Source: Flavobacterium pokkalii (lineage in GTDB: Bacteria > Bacteroidota > Bacteroidia > Flavobacteriales > Flavobacteriaceae). Taken from it: a stretch of 64,000 nucleotides of DNA. Under the pieces are notes generated by a model. That model was given only the letters and a program-made list of their open reading frames with translations, had not been told where the DNA came from and made no database searches. The stretch spans positions 186,001 to 250,000 of the forward strand of contig NZ_NASZ01000003.1 of NCBI RefSeq assembly GCF_014596575.1, in the 5' to 3' direction. A program made the translations under genes and the position numbers. Positions 39,075 to 47,318 of the stretch are shown in pieces. How positions within the stretch are numbered: the first letter of the stretch is position 1; the number at the start of each line of letters is the position of its first letter.

Positions 39075-39116
39075 ATAAAAAATCCATTTCTACTACTTTT
39101 TAGAAATGGATTTTTT
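39075..39116 (-). terminator. Terminator overlapping the end of the LacI-type gene
   Basis: AATCCATTTCTA (39081-39092) pairs with TAGAAATGGATT (39101-39112); the T run on the minus strand follows. The 39101-39112 arm lies within the last codons of the gene, and the stop is in the loop. Confidence 0.75.
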
Positions 39117-40139
39117 TGTTCTGGAAGATTCTCTTTCTTTTAAATTTGTTTTAATCACAACCGTTTGATAAGGCGCTTCGTTTTCCTCTTCGGCTTCAAG
39201 GCGGTCGATAAGGAGTTTGGCAGCCACTTCTCCAATCTCCACTCCGTGCTGACTTACCGTACTTAAACTTGGCGTCAAACGTCGGGAAGCTAAAATTCCG
39301 TCGGCAAAACCTATAATAGATAATTCTTCCGGAATTTTGTAACCTTTTTTTATCGCCAGTTTTAAAGCCGCCACTGAATCACGTTCGTCCAAAGCAAAAA
39401 CCGCATCAATCGTATTGTTTTCAAAAACAGCTTCAATTTTTTTCTTCATATCATCTTCTGAATTAGTACGAAGAATAATATTCTCATTGACCGCAATTCC
39501 ATTATCTGCTAAGGCTTTCAAATAACCTTCAGTTCTTAATTTACCCACACTTAAATCATCAACTGAGGAAATCAAAGCAATATTTTTACACCCGATATCA
39601 ATCAAACGTTGGGTAACATTTATAGCCGAATCGTAATCGTCCACTACTACTTTATCACATTCTACCTCATCGGCAATACGGTCAAACATCACAATTGGAG
39701 TCCCTTCATTAATAATATCATTAAAATGAGAGTAATCCTGAAGTTTTTGCGCTTCCTGAGATACCGATAATATAAAACCATCAGTAGTTCCATTACTCAA
39801 CATTTCTAAAGTATTAATTTCTTTCACTAATGATTCATTCGAAATACAGGTGATTACATTATAACCTTTCGCATCGGCTACTTTTTCAATTCCGCTGAAT
39901 ACTTTGGCAAAAAAAGAATTTAAAATATTCGGGATGATAACCCCAATCGTTCTGGTTTTTCGGTTTTTTAAATTCAAACCAATGATATTGGGCTTGTAAT
40001 TTTTAAGTTTAGCATACTCTTTAATTTTAACTTTAGTCTGATTACTAATTTCCGGACTATCGTTTAGCGCTTTAGAAACTGTAGAAACAGAAACATTAAG
40101 TTCCTTTGCAATTTGCTTCAGTGTTGCTTTAACTTTCAT
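39093..40139 (-). CDS. LacI-family transcriptional regulator
   Basis: A 348-residue regulator. The N-terminal helix-turn-helix is MKVKATLKQIAKELNVSVSTVSKALNDSPEIS (start, described by its two halves LKQIAKELNV and SVSTVSKALND), then the hinge KPNIIGLNLKNRKTRTIGV. The periplasmic-binding-type ligand domain spans about 65-335. No sugar gene is next to it: polA and the KAP gene lie on one side and rplM on the other, so the target is not clear. It is a paralogue of the LacI protein at 43409-44443 but lacks visible palindromic operators upstream. Its ligand is unknown. Confidence 0.92.
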   Translation of the reverse strand: MKVKATLKQIAKELNVSVSTVSKALNDSPEISNQTKVKIKEYAKLKNYKPNIIGLNLKNRKTRTIGVIIPNILNSFFAKVFSGIEKVADAKGYNVITCISNESLVKEINTLEMLSNGTTDGFILSVSQEAQKLQDYSHFNDIINEGTPIVMFDRIADEVECDKVVVDDYDSAINVTQRLIDIGCKNIALISSVDDLSVGKLRTEGYLKALADNGIAVNENIILRTNSEDDMKKKIEAVFENNTIDAVFALDERDSVAALKLAIKKGYKIPEELSIIGFADGILASRRLTPSLSTVSQHGVEIGEVAAKLLIDRLEAEEENEAPYQTVVIKTNLKERESSRTKKSISKK

Positions 40140-40433
40140 AATAGTTTATATTGTTCTTATTTTTTAGTCATTTTCAAAATAGTATTACACAAAAGCGCAA
40201 TACAACTTAACGGCACCTTAAAACAGGATTTCATGCTTCATTTCTTCCACCGCAAGAATGCAAGATAATCAAATTATTTTTCATATCAAATGTAAGATAA
40301 TTTTAAAACCAAAGCACGAACTCGAATTAGAAAAAAGACAATGCTGCCACCGCAATAAATATCCGATTGATAATCAGCTTCAAAACCAAAAAAAATTATT
40401 CTTTTAAGGATTTGTATTTAAAATAATTAATTG
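40140..40433. other. Gene-free gap upstream of rplM, nothing notable
   Basis: Divergent gap between the LacI-type gene and rplM. I see no ORF, repeat or operator of note. The promoter of rplM closes it. Confidence 0.6.
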
Positions 40434-40441
40434 TACTTTTG
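40411..40441 (+). promoter_or_regulatory. Promoter of rplM-rpsI
   Basis: TTTG at 40411-40414 (-33) and TACTTTTG at 40434-40441 (-7), spacer 19. The leader of about 45 bases holds a small hairpin TCCC-TTTATT-GGGGA (about 40445-40459). Confidence 0.75.
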
Positions 40442-40487
40442 CACTCCCTTTATTGGGGACGGAATGTTTAATTAAAAAATTTTTATT

Positions 40488-40943
40488 GTGAACGCATTAA
40501 GCTACAAGACAATTTCAGCTACAAAGGCAAACTCTAACAAAGAGTGGATCGTTGTAGATGCAGAGGGTCATAACTTAGGACGTCTTGCTTCTAAAGTCGC
40601 TATGATTTTAAGAGGAAAGTACAAGCCAAGCTATACCCCACACGTGGACTGTGGAGATAACGTAATCGTTATTAACGCTGAGAAAATCAACCTTACAGGT
40701 AACAAAATGGACGAGAAAATTTACTTACGTCACACAGGTTATCCAGGAGGACAAAGAACTTTAACCGCTAAAGTATTGCAAGCTAAAAACCCTGCAGCTT
40801 TAGTAGAAAAAGCAGTAAAAGGAATGTTACCTAAAAACAAATTAGGAGCTGAACTTTTCAGAAATTTAAATGTTGTTGTTGGTTCTGAGCACAAACAAGC
40901 GGCCCAAAAACCAAAAACTGTTAACCTAAACGATCTTAAGTAA
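40488..40943 (+). CDS. rplM: 50S ribosomal protein L13
   Basis: Large-subunit protein, 151 residues, starting at GTG (read as Met). Family text includes [20 protein letters not shown] and [17 protein letters not shown], and the C-terminal [20 protein letters not shown]. It is the first gene of the pair with rpsI: the last base of its stop is the first base of the rpsI start (40943), so the two are translationally coupled. Confidence 0.98.
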   Translation: MNALSYKTISATKANSNKEWIVVDAEGHNLGRLASKVAMILRGKYKPSYTPHVDCGDNVIVINAEKINLTGNKMDEKIYLRHTGYPGGQRTLTAKVLQAKNPAALVEKAVKGMLPKNKLGAELFRNLNVVVGSEHKQAAQKPKTVNLNDLK

Positions 40944-41329
40944 TGGGAGTTATTCACAAAATCGGTAGAAGAAAAACCGCTGTTGCACGTGTTTATGTTT
41001 CAGAAGGAACAGGAAAAATCACTGTAAACAAAAAAGAATTAGCCACTTATTTCCCAACAGCTACTTTACAATACAAAGTGATGCAACCTTTGTCTATGAC
41101 AGAAAACGCTGAAAACTTTGACGTAAATGTAAATGTTTACGGAGGTGGAGTTACTGGTCAGGCAGAAGCTGTAAGAATGGCAATCGCTCGCGCTATGTGT
41201 GAAGCAAACGCTGAAAACAGATCTATCTTGAAACCAGAAGGTTTATTAACAAGAGACCCAAGAATGGTTGAACGTAAGAAATTCGGTCAGAAGAAAGCTC
41301 GTAAGAGATTCCAATTCTCTAAACGTTAA
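40943..41329 (+). CDS. rpsI: 30S ribosomal protein S9
   Basis: Small-subunit protein of 128 residues, with the start [19 protein letters not shown] and the invariant C-terminal [11 protein letters not shown] that reaches the P-site tRNA. The ATG shares its first base with the rplM stop. Followed by 175 bases before rpsB that contain a candidate leader. Confidence 0.98.
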   Translation: MGVIHKIGRRKTAVARVYVSEGTGKITVNKKELATYFPTATLQYKVMQPLSMTENAENFDVNVNVYGGGVTGQAEAVRMAIARAMCEANAENRSILKPEGLLTRDPRMVERKKFGQKKARKRFQFSKR

Positions 41330-41429
41330 TACTACCTGTCTTGTACAGATGGTGCAAGACTTTATCAATTATTTATTGAAATTAAAAAACACAGTTATTG
41401 TTGCTCTCCTATCGAGGTAGGATTTAGTT

Positions 41430-41476
41430 TAGCATCTAAATGTATAAAGCCGATTAACGCCATTTATACATTGCTA
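41430..41476 (+). promoter_or_regulatory. Candidate rpsB leader hairpin
   Basis: AATGTATAAA (41439-41448) pairs with TTTATACATT (41463-41472), extended by TAGC (41430-41433) with GCTA (41473-41476) across a small bulge. It lies 28 bases ahead of the rpsB ATG. The hairpin has no T run, so it is not a terminator. Confidence 0.55.
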
Positions 41477-41504
41477 ATCAACAGAACGTAAACTAGTTAA
41501 AAAA

Positions 41505-42269
41505 ATGGCAAACAAAGTAGAAGTTAAAGAATTACTAGAAGCAGGTGTTCACTTCGGACACATGACTAGAAAATGGGATCCAAACATGGCTCCTTACATT
41601 TATATGGAGCGTAATGGAATTCACATTATCAACCTATATAAAACTGCAGCTAAAATCGAAGAAGCTAATGAAGCTTTGAAAAAAATCGCTGCATCAGGTA
41701 GAAAAATCTTATTCGTAGCTACCAAAAAACAAGCAAAAGACATCGTTGCTGAAAAAGCAAAAGCTGCAAACATGCCTTACATCACTGAAAGATGGCCAGG
41801 TGGAATGTTAACAAATTTTGTTACAATCCGTAAAGCAGTTAAAAAAATGTCTTCTATTGATAAAATGAAGAAAGACGGAACTTTCAATACTCTTTCTAAA
41901 AAAGAGAAATTGCAAATCGATCGTCTTCGTGCTAAATTAGAAAAAAACTTAGGTTCAATCGCTGATATGTCTAGACTTCCAGCTGCATTGTTCGTAGTAG
42001 ATATCAAAGCTGAGCACATCGCAATAAAAGAAGCACAAAAATTAAACATTCCAGTATTCGCAATGGTTGATACTAACTCTGATCCACGTGAAGTAGATTA
42101 CGTTATCCCAGCCAATGATGATGCTTCTAAATCAATTGAGAAAATTTTATCTATAGTAACTACTGCTGTTGTTGAAGGACTTTCTGAAAGAGGTTCTGAA
42201 AAAGAAACTGCAGAAGCAGCTACAGAAGAAGCTCCAGCTGCTGAGGCAGCTCCGGCTACTGAAGAATAA
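41505..42269 (+). CDS. rpsB: 30S ribosomal protein S2
   Basis: Small-subunit protein, 254 residues. Family text: LLEAGVHFGHMTRKWDPNMA, ERWPGGMLTNF and PVFAMVDTNSDP. The C-terminal tail from about residue 230 is Ala/Glu-rich (AATEEAPAAEAAPATEE) and not conserved. It is followed by tsf; the gap holds a long hairpin. In many bacteria S2 represses its own mRNA, which is relevant to the structure upstream. Confidence 0.98.
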   Translation: MANKVEVKELLEAGVHFGHMTRKWDPNMAPYIYMERNGIHIINLYKTAAKIEEANEALKKIAASGRKILFVATKKQAKDIVAEKAKAANMPYITERWPGGMLTNFVTIRKAVKKMSSIDKMKKDGTFNTLSKKEKLQIDRLRAKLEKNLGSIADMSRLPAALFVVDIKAEHIAIKEAQKLNIPVFAMVDTNSDPREVDYVIPANDDASKSIEKILSIVTTAVVEGLSERGSEKETAEAATEEAPAAEAAPATEE

Positions 42270-42277
42270 ATCAATTT

Positions 42278-42364
42278 AAATTCCAAATTTTAAATTCCAA
42301 ATTCCAAAATCAGATTTTTAACCATCTGATAACGTTGGGATTTGGGATTTGAAGATTGGAATTT
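42278..42364 (+). repeat. Long imperfect snap-back repeat between rpsB and tsf
   Basis: The left arm (42278-42315, built of AAATTCCAA words) pairs with the right arm (42324-42364, TTGGGATTTGGGATTTG). Several T-to-G matches make G-U pairs in the plus-strand transcript, so the fold is specific to that RNA. The loop is a few bases around 42320. Confidence 0.75.
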
Positions 42365-42396
42365 TTACTTTTAACATTAAAATAATAAAATATATT

Positions 42397-43359
42397 ATGG
42401 CAACAATTACTGCTGCAGACGTAAATAAATTAAGACAAGCTACAGGTGCCGGAATGATGGACTGTAAAAAAGCTTTAGTTGAAGCTGAAGGAGATTTCGA
42501 TAAAGCTATTGAAAACCTTAGAAAAAAAGGACAAAAAGTTGCTGCTAACCGTTCTGACCGTGAGTCTTCTGAAGGAGCTGCTGTTTCTTTTATCAACGCT
42601 GACAACACTAAAGGAGCTATCATCACTTTGAACTGCGAAACTGACTTCGTAGGTAAAAATGAAGCTTTCGTAACTTTAGCTAAACAATTAGTTGAAAAAG
42701 CAATCAATTTCTCTTCTAAAGAAGAATTTTTAGCTTCTGACTTCAACGGAATCACTGTTGCTGAGAAATTAATCGAGCAAACTGGTGTTATCGGTGAAAA
42801 AATCGAAATCGGTGGTTTTGAAATCATTGAAGGTGCTTTCGTTGGATCTTATGTTCACGTAAACAAAATTGCTGCTTTAACAGCTATTTCTGCTCCAATT
42901 GCTAACGCTGAGACTTTAACAAAAGACATCTCTATGCAAGTAGCTTCTATGGGTGCTGACACATTATCTTACAAAGATTTCGATCCTGCTTTCATCGCTT
43001 CTGAACTTGAAGCTCGTATCGCTGTAATCGAAAAAGAAAATGAAGAAGCTGCTCGTTTAGGAAAAACTTTGAAAAATGTACCTAAATACATCTCTTACGC
43101 TCAATTGACTGAAGAAGTTATCAAACAAGCCGAAGAAGATGCTAAAGCTGAATTAAAAGCTGAAGGTAAACCAGAACAAATCTGGGACAAAATTATCCCT
43201 GGAAAAGTACAACGTTTTATCTCTGACAACACTACTTTAGATCAAGAGAAAGCTCTTTTAGATCAAAACTTCATCAAAGATGACAGCAAAAAAGTAGGTG
43301 ATTATGTTAAAGGTTTCAACGTTGAAATCACTGGTTTCAAAAGAGTAACTTTAGGATAA
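42397..43359 (+). CDS. tsf: Translation elongation factor Ts
   Basis: Exchanges GDP for GTP on EF-Tu. The ATG at 42397 (MATITAADVNKLRQATGAGM) gives 320 residues; an in-frame ATG at 42349 would lie in the right arm of the hairpin and is rejected. The N-terminal UBA-like region has RQATGAGMMDCKKALVEA, then the exchange loop TDFVGKNEAF and KVQRFISDN. It is co-transcribed with rpsB and ends at a bidirectional terminator. Confidence 0.97.
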   Translation: MATITAADVNKLRQATGAGMMDCKKALVEAEGDFDKAIENLRKKGQKVAANRSDRESSEGAAVSFINADNTKGAIITLNCETDFVGKNEAFVTLAKQLVEKAINFSSKEEFLASDFNGITVAEKLIEQTGVIGEKIEIGGFEIIEGAFVGSYVHVNKIAALTAISAPIANAETLTKDISMQVASMGADTLSYKDFDPAFIASELEARIAVIEKENEEAARLGKTLKNVPKYISYAQLTEEVIKQAEEDAKAELKAEGKPEQIWDKIIPGKVQRFISDNTTLDQEKALLDQNFIKDDSKKVGDYVKGFNVEITGFKRVTLG

Positions 43360-43377
43360 TCCTAAACCATTTTATGC

Positions 43378-43410
43378 AAAAAAGCAGTTTGATCACAAAC
43401 TGCTTTTTTT
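43378..43410. terminator. Bidirectional terminator between tsf and the LacI-type gene
   Basis: GCAGTTTG (43384-43391), loop ATCA, CAAACTGC (43396-43403), flanked by A and T runs. Confidence 0.9.
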
Positions 43411-44443
43411 ATGCTTCTATTTTTTTCATAGTAGACTCACGCATAATAATTGACGTAGGCAACTCAATTGTTTTGGGTTCAAAAATCTTTCCTTCTTTTC
43501 TACAAACCATTTCTTCTAACAACAAATTAAAAGCCGCAACTCCCATTTCATAACTTGGCTGATCTACGGTGCTTAGTTTTGGGGTAATAACCTGAGAAAC
43601 TAACCAATTACTAAAACCAATTACTGCAATTTGATCCGGCACCTGAATTCCTTTTTCATTAAAATGTGCCAAAACCCCAACTGCTACTAAATCAGTAATT
43701 ACAAAAATTCCGTCAATCCCTTTATCTTCTTCCAGAATCTGTTTAGCAAAATCCACTCCCTGCTCAAAAGTGATACTCTTACAGGAATAAACTAAACTGG
43801 AATCAAACGGAATTCCGTTTTTCTCCAAAGCTTTTTTATAACCTAAAAACCGATCAATAGAATTTTGCGGATTAGCCAGTCCCCGAATATGAGCAATCTT
43901 TTTACAACCCATATCAATTAGATGCTGCACCGCTTCCATAGCTGCTTTTTGATCATCAATAATCACTTTGGAACTAGGAATCAACTTTGAAATTTTATCA
44001 AACTGCACGAAAGGAATTTCTTTATGTAAAATCTCCTTAATATGAGCATCATTGTTAGATTCATTTGAAAGCGACATAATAATACCATCTACCCTCTTAT
44101 TAATCAACAAAGCCACCTGCTTCTTTTCCAGTTCCAACGATTCATTTGATTGAAGAATAATTACTAAATAACCATTCTTTTCAGCTTCAGCAATTATGCC
44201 ATTAACTACACCCGAAAAAAAATGATGCACCACTTCCGGAATAATAAGACCAATGGTTTTAGATTCTTTGGTTCTTAAATTAACAGCAAAACTATTAGGA
44301 GTATAATGCAATTCCTCGGCAAGAGCAATAACCGCTTTCCTGGTTTTTTCACTAACATCAGGATAGTTCTTAAGTGCTTTTGAAACAGTCGTTATTGAAA
44401 TCCCTAATTGATGGGCAATCTCTTTTAAAGTGGCTTCTTTCAT
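43409..44443 (-). CDS. LacI-family regulator of the sucrose-like locus
   Basis: A 344-residue regulator starting at ATG 44443 (MKEATLKEIAHQLG); a TTG at 44458 is rejected. The helix-turn-helix is LKEIAHQLGISITTVSKAL, followed by the hinge HYTPNSFAVNLRTKESKTIG. The C-terminal ligand domain spans about 60-340. It is divergent from the TonB-dependent receptor gene, with two exact LacI-type palindromes in the shared gap, so it very probably controls the sugar operon and itself. The ligand should be the sugar or a breakdown product. Its paralogue is at 39093-40139. Confidence 0.93.
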   Translation of the reverse strand: MKEATLKEIAHQLGISITTVSKALKNYPDVSEKTRKAVIALAEELHYTPNSFAVNLRTKESKTIGLIIPEVVHHFFSGVVNGIIAEAEKNGYLVIILQSNESLELEKKQVALLINKRVDGIIMSLSNESNNDAHIKEILHKEIPFVQFDKISKLIPSSKVIIDDQKAAMEAVQHLIDMGCKKIAHIRGLANPQNSIDRFLGYKKALEKNGIPFDSSLVYSCKSITFEQGVDFAKQILEEDKGIDGIFVITDLVAVGVLAHFNEKGIQVPDQIAVIGFSNWLVSQVITPKLSTVDQPSYEMGVAAFNLLLEEMVCRKEGKIFEPKTIELPTSIIMRESTMKKIEA

Positions 44444-44474
44444 GCAAACAAATATCAAAATAATTTTCTAAAAT

Positions 44475-44510
44475 CGAAAACGTTTTCGGTGTTTTCGAAA
44501 ACGTTTTCGA
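44475..44510. promoter_or_regulatory. Two tandem LacI-type operators
   Basis: CGAAAACGTTTTCG occurs at 44475-44488 and again at 44496-44509, with centre spacing of 21 bases (two helical turns). Each is a perfect palindrome with the CG centre usual for LacI proteins. They sit between the divergent regulator and receptor genes. Confidence 0.92.
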
Positions 44511-44519
44511 TGAAAATTA

Positions 44520-44552
44520 TTGTTATTTTTAACTTAAATAAAAATAGATTTG
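44520..44552 (+). promoter_or_regulatory. Promoter of the sugar-uptake operon
   Basis: TTG at 44520-44522 and TAGATTTG at 44545-44552, spacer 22 bases. The second operator lies just upstream of the -33 element, which favours activation or a repressor-loop role. Confidence 0.65.
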
Positions 44553-44596
44553 ATAAAAAATAACCAAACATTTTATTAACTAAACAATTTTAAACC

Positions 44597-47224
44597 ATGA
44601 AAACAGATAATTTACTATGGAAAAGAATAGGTTTGCTCATAGCACTATTGTTATTCAATGCTTCTTTTTCACAAAATTCAAATTTATCAGGAACTGTTAC
44701 CGATGCTTCAGGAGCACCGCTTCCGGGAGTAAATATCGCCATTAAAAACAGCTCAAAAGCAATAGCCACTGATGCTAATGGAAAATATTCATTTAACAAT
44801 TTAAAAAATGGCAGCATTGGACTTATTGCTACTTATATTGGATTCAAAAAAACAGAAATCAGCGTTAACGTTAATGGAAACACAGTTCAAAATATTACCC
44901 TGACAGAAGACGCTAATGTTCTGGAAGATGTGGTAATCACAGGGGTTGTAAATCCTAAAGCTAAAATAAAATCCAGTGTTTCCATCACCTCTTTAGGAAC
45001 AGAACAAATCAACCAATCAGCTCCGAGATCAACAGCGGAAATCTTCAGAACCATCCCGGGTATCCGTTCAGAATCATCAGGAGGTGAAGGAAATTCAAAT
45101 ATTTCAGTTCGTGGGGTGCCAATTTCATCCGGTGGATCTAAGTATTTACAACTTCAGGAAGATGGTCTTCCGGTATTATTATTTGGAGATATTGCCTTTG
45201 CTACAGCAGATATTTTTACAAGATTTGACGGAAATATTGCCAAAGTAGAAGCTATTCGTGGAGGTTCGGCATCTACACTTTCTTCGAATTCTCCTGGTGG
45301 TATTATCAACTTTATTAGTAAAACAGGAAAAACAGAAGGCGGAAATATAAGCACAACTTTCGGTCTGGATTATGGAAATTTCAGAACTGATATTGACTAC
45401 GGAGGAAAAATTGGTGAAGGCTTATATTTCCACACTGGTGGTTTTTACAGAACTGGTGAAGGTGTTAGAAAAACAGGTTTCAACAGCAATAATGGTGGTC
45501 AGTTTAAATTCAACATTACCAAAGAATTTGAAAACGGTTCGATTACTGTTTACGCTAAATTCTTAAATGACCGAGCTGCTGCTTACATGCCAATGCCTGT
45601 TGCGGTTTCCGGAACAAATGCCAATCCAACCTGGAAAAGTGTTAACGGATACGATGCAACAACAGGAGCTTTACAATCTATTTATTTAACTCATAATCTA
45701 GGATTAGGCCCTGACGGAAATGTTCGCAGAGAAGCAGTAGCCAATGGTATGCATCCTGTTTCAAAATCTATCGGTGCTAATGCAAATTTTGACTTAGACG
45801 GAGGTTGGAAAATAACAGATAACATCCGATTCACATCAAATTCAGGAGGTTTTATTTCTCCTTTCCCTGCCGAGTTAGCAACTGCTGCTACAATTGCAAA
45901 TTCATTTGGTACCGGCTCTACATTAGTTTATGCAGATAACGGCGCCGCATTTAACAATCCAAATGGATTAGTAGCTCGCATCCATATGTTTGATACCCAA
46001 TTAAACAATATGGGGAATTTCATGAATGATTTAAGATTAACCAAAAAATTTAACAAAGTAGGTGTTACTGCAGGTTTGTTTAAATCCATGCAAAACATTT
46101 CCATGTCATGGCTATGGAACTCTTATTTACAGGAAGTATCAGACAACAACCCACGTTTAATTAACGTTAAAAATGCTGGCGGCGCTTTATTATCAGAAAA
46201 CGGATTATATGCATACGGAACACCTGCCTGGGGTAATTTAGCCAGAAACTATGATACACAATATAATGTTTCAGCACCTTATGTAAACATTTCCATCGAT
46301 GCAACCGACAAATTATCCTTAGAAGGTGGATTACGTTATGACAAAGGTAAAGTAACCGGATCTTTTGCAGGCGGAACATCAACTACTTACGACATTAACA
46401 ACGATGGTACGATTTCAGTTCCTGAACAAAATGTTTATGCAGTAGACAATGCAAATGCTACAACTGTAAACTACGCTTACGATTATTACTCTTATACTTT
46501 AGGAGCTAACTTTTTAATCAACAACAAACAATCGGTTTTTGCTCGTTACAGCCGTGGTGCATCTGCTAAAGCGGACAGAATTTTATTCAACGGTGATTTA
46601 GATTACCTTAACGGAGATAAAATGAACGCTTTGGATTTCTTACAACAAGCTGAAATTGGATACAAACAAAAATTCAACAAAGGTTATTTTTACGCTACTG
46701 CTTTCCATTCGAAAACAGACGAACAAGGTGGATTTGAAGCAACTTCAAACAGTATTATCCAAAACAACTATAAATCACTTGGTTTAGAATTAGAATCATC
46801 TTACGATGTTGTTGACAATTTAAACTTAAGAGGTTCATTAACGTATACTAAAGCTGAAATTACTTCTGGAGCTAACGATGGAAACCAACCAAGAAGACAG
46901 CCAAAATTAATGTATAGCTTTATCCCTACTTACAAATTTATGGACAACAAAAACACCTTAGGACTAAGTTTCATTGGTCAGTCAAAAGCATACGCTCAAG
47001 ATTCCAATCAATTAATAATGAACGGATTTGTAATTGTAAACGGATTTGTAGAAGTGGGCATTGCAAAAGGTTTATCTTTAAATGTTTCAGGAAACAACCT
47101 ATTTAATACTTTAGCAATAACTGAAGCTGAAGAAGGGAGTATCACTGAAAACACAGTGAATTATGTAAGAGCAAGATCTTTAACAGGAAGATCAGTATCG
47201 ATGTGTTTAGCCTATAAATTCTAA
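44597..47224 (+). CDS. TonB-dependent outer-membrane receptor (sugar uptake)
   Basis: An 875-residue receptor: signal peptide (about 1-26, ending ASFSQ), a carboxypeptidase-regulatory-like domain (about 28-105), a TonB box-like EDVVITGV at about 112, then plug and 22-stranded barrel ending with a C-terminal Phe (SMCLAYKF), as usual. There is no SusD partner, so it is not a SusC of a canonical pair. It is the first gene after the two operators and is followed by a transporter, hydrolase and kinase, pointing to uptake of a small saccharide. A hairpin of 12 base pairs (47253-47292) separates it from the transporter gene. Confidence 0.92.
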   Translation: MKTDNLLWKRIGLLIALLLFNASFSQNSNLSGTVTDASGAPLPGVNIAIKNSSKAIATDANGKYSFNNLKNGSIGLIATYIGFKKTEISVNVNGNTVQNITLTEDANVLEDVVITGVVNPKAKIKSSVSITSLGTEQINQSAPRSTAEIFRTIPGIRSESSGGEGNSNISVRGVPISSGGSKYLQLQEDGLPVLLFGDIAFATADIFTRFDGNIAKVEAIRGGSASTLSSNSPGGIINFISKTGKTEGGNISTTFGLDYGNFRTDIDYGGKIGEGLYFHTGGFYRTGEGVRKTGFNSNNGGQFKFNITKEFENGSITVYAKFLNDRAAAYMPMPVAVSGTNANPTWKSVNGYDATTGALQSIYLTHNLGLGPDGNVRREAVANGMHPVSKSIGANANFDLDGGWKITDNIRFTSNSGGFISPFPAELATAATIANSFGTGSTLVYADNGAAFNNPNGLVARIHMFDTQLNNMGNFMNDLRLTKKFNKVGVTAGLFKSMQNISMSWLWNSYLQEVSDNNPRLINVKNAGGALLSENGLYAYGTPAWGNLARNYDTQYNVSAPYVNISIDATDKLSLEGGLRYDKGKVTGSFAGGTSTTYDINNDGTISVPEQNVYAVDNANATTVNYAYDYYSYTLGANFLINNKQSVFARYSRGASAKADRILFNGDLDYLNGDKMNALDFLQQAEIGYKQKFNKGYFYATAFHSKTDEQGGFEATSNSIIQNNYKSLGLELESSYDVVDNLNLRGSLTYTKAEITSGANDGNQPRRQPKLMYSFIPTYKFMDNKNTLGLSFIGQSKAYAQDSNQLIMNGFVIVNGFVEVGIAKGLSLNVSGNNLFNTLAITEAEEGSITENTVNYVRARSLTGRSVSMCLAYKF

Positions 47225-47252
47225 ATAATTTTTTTCATAATAGTTGGTTGGC

Positions 47253-47292
47253 AATTCCTGTACTATAATAAAACATAAAAAGTACAGGAATT
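47253..47292 (+). repeat. Intercistronic hairpin after the TonB-dependent receptor gene
   Basis: AATTCCTGTACT (47253-47264) pairs with AGTACAGGAATT (47281-47292), loop of 16 bases, no T run. Within the operon gap. Confidence 0.75.
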
Positions 47293-47318
47293 CATTTAAA
47301 AATTTTAAAATCGCAATT

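Noticed and set aside
42318..42827. 169-codon minus-strand open frame over tsf
   Set aside because: Shadow of EF-Ts, whose family identity is certain; the antisense reading has no recognisable motif.
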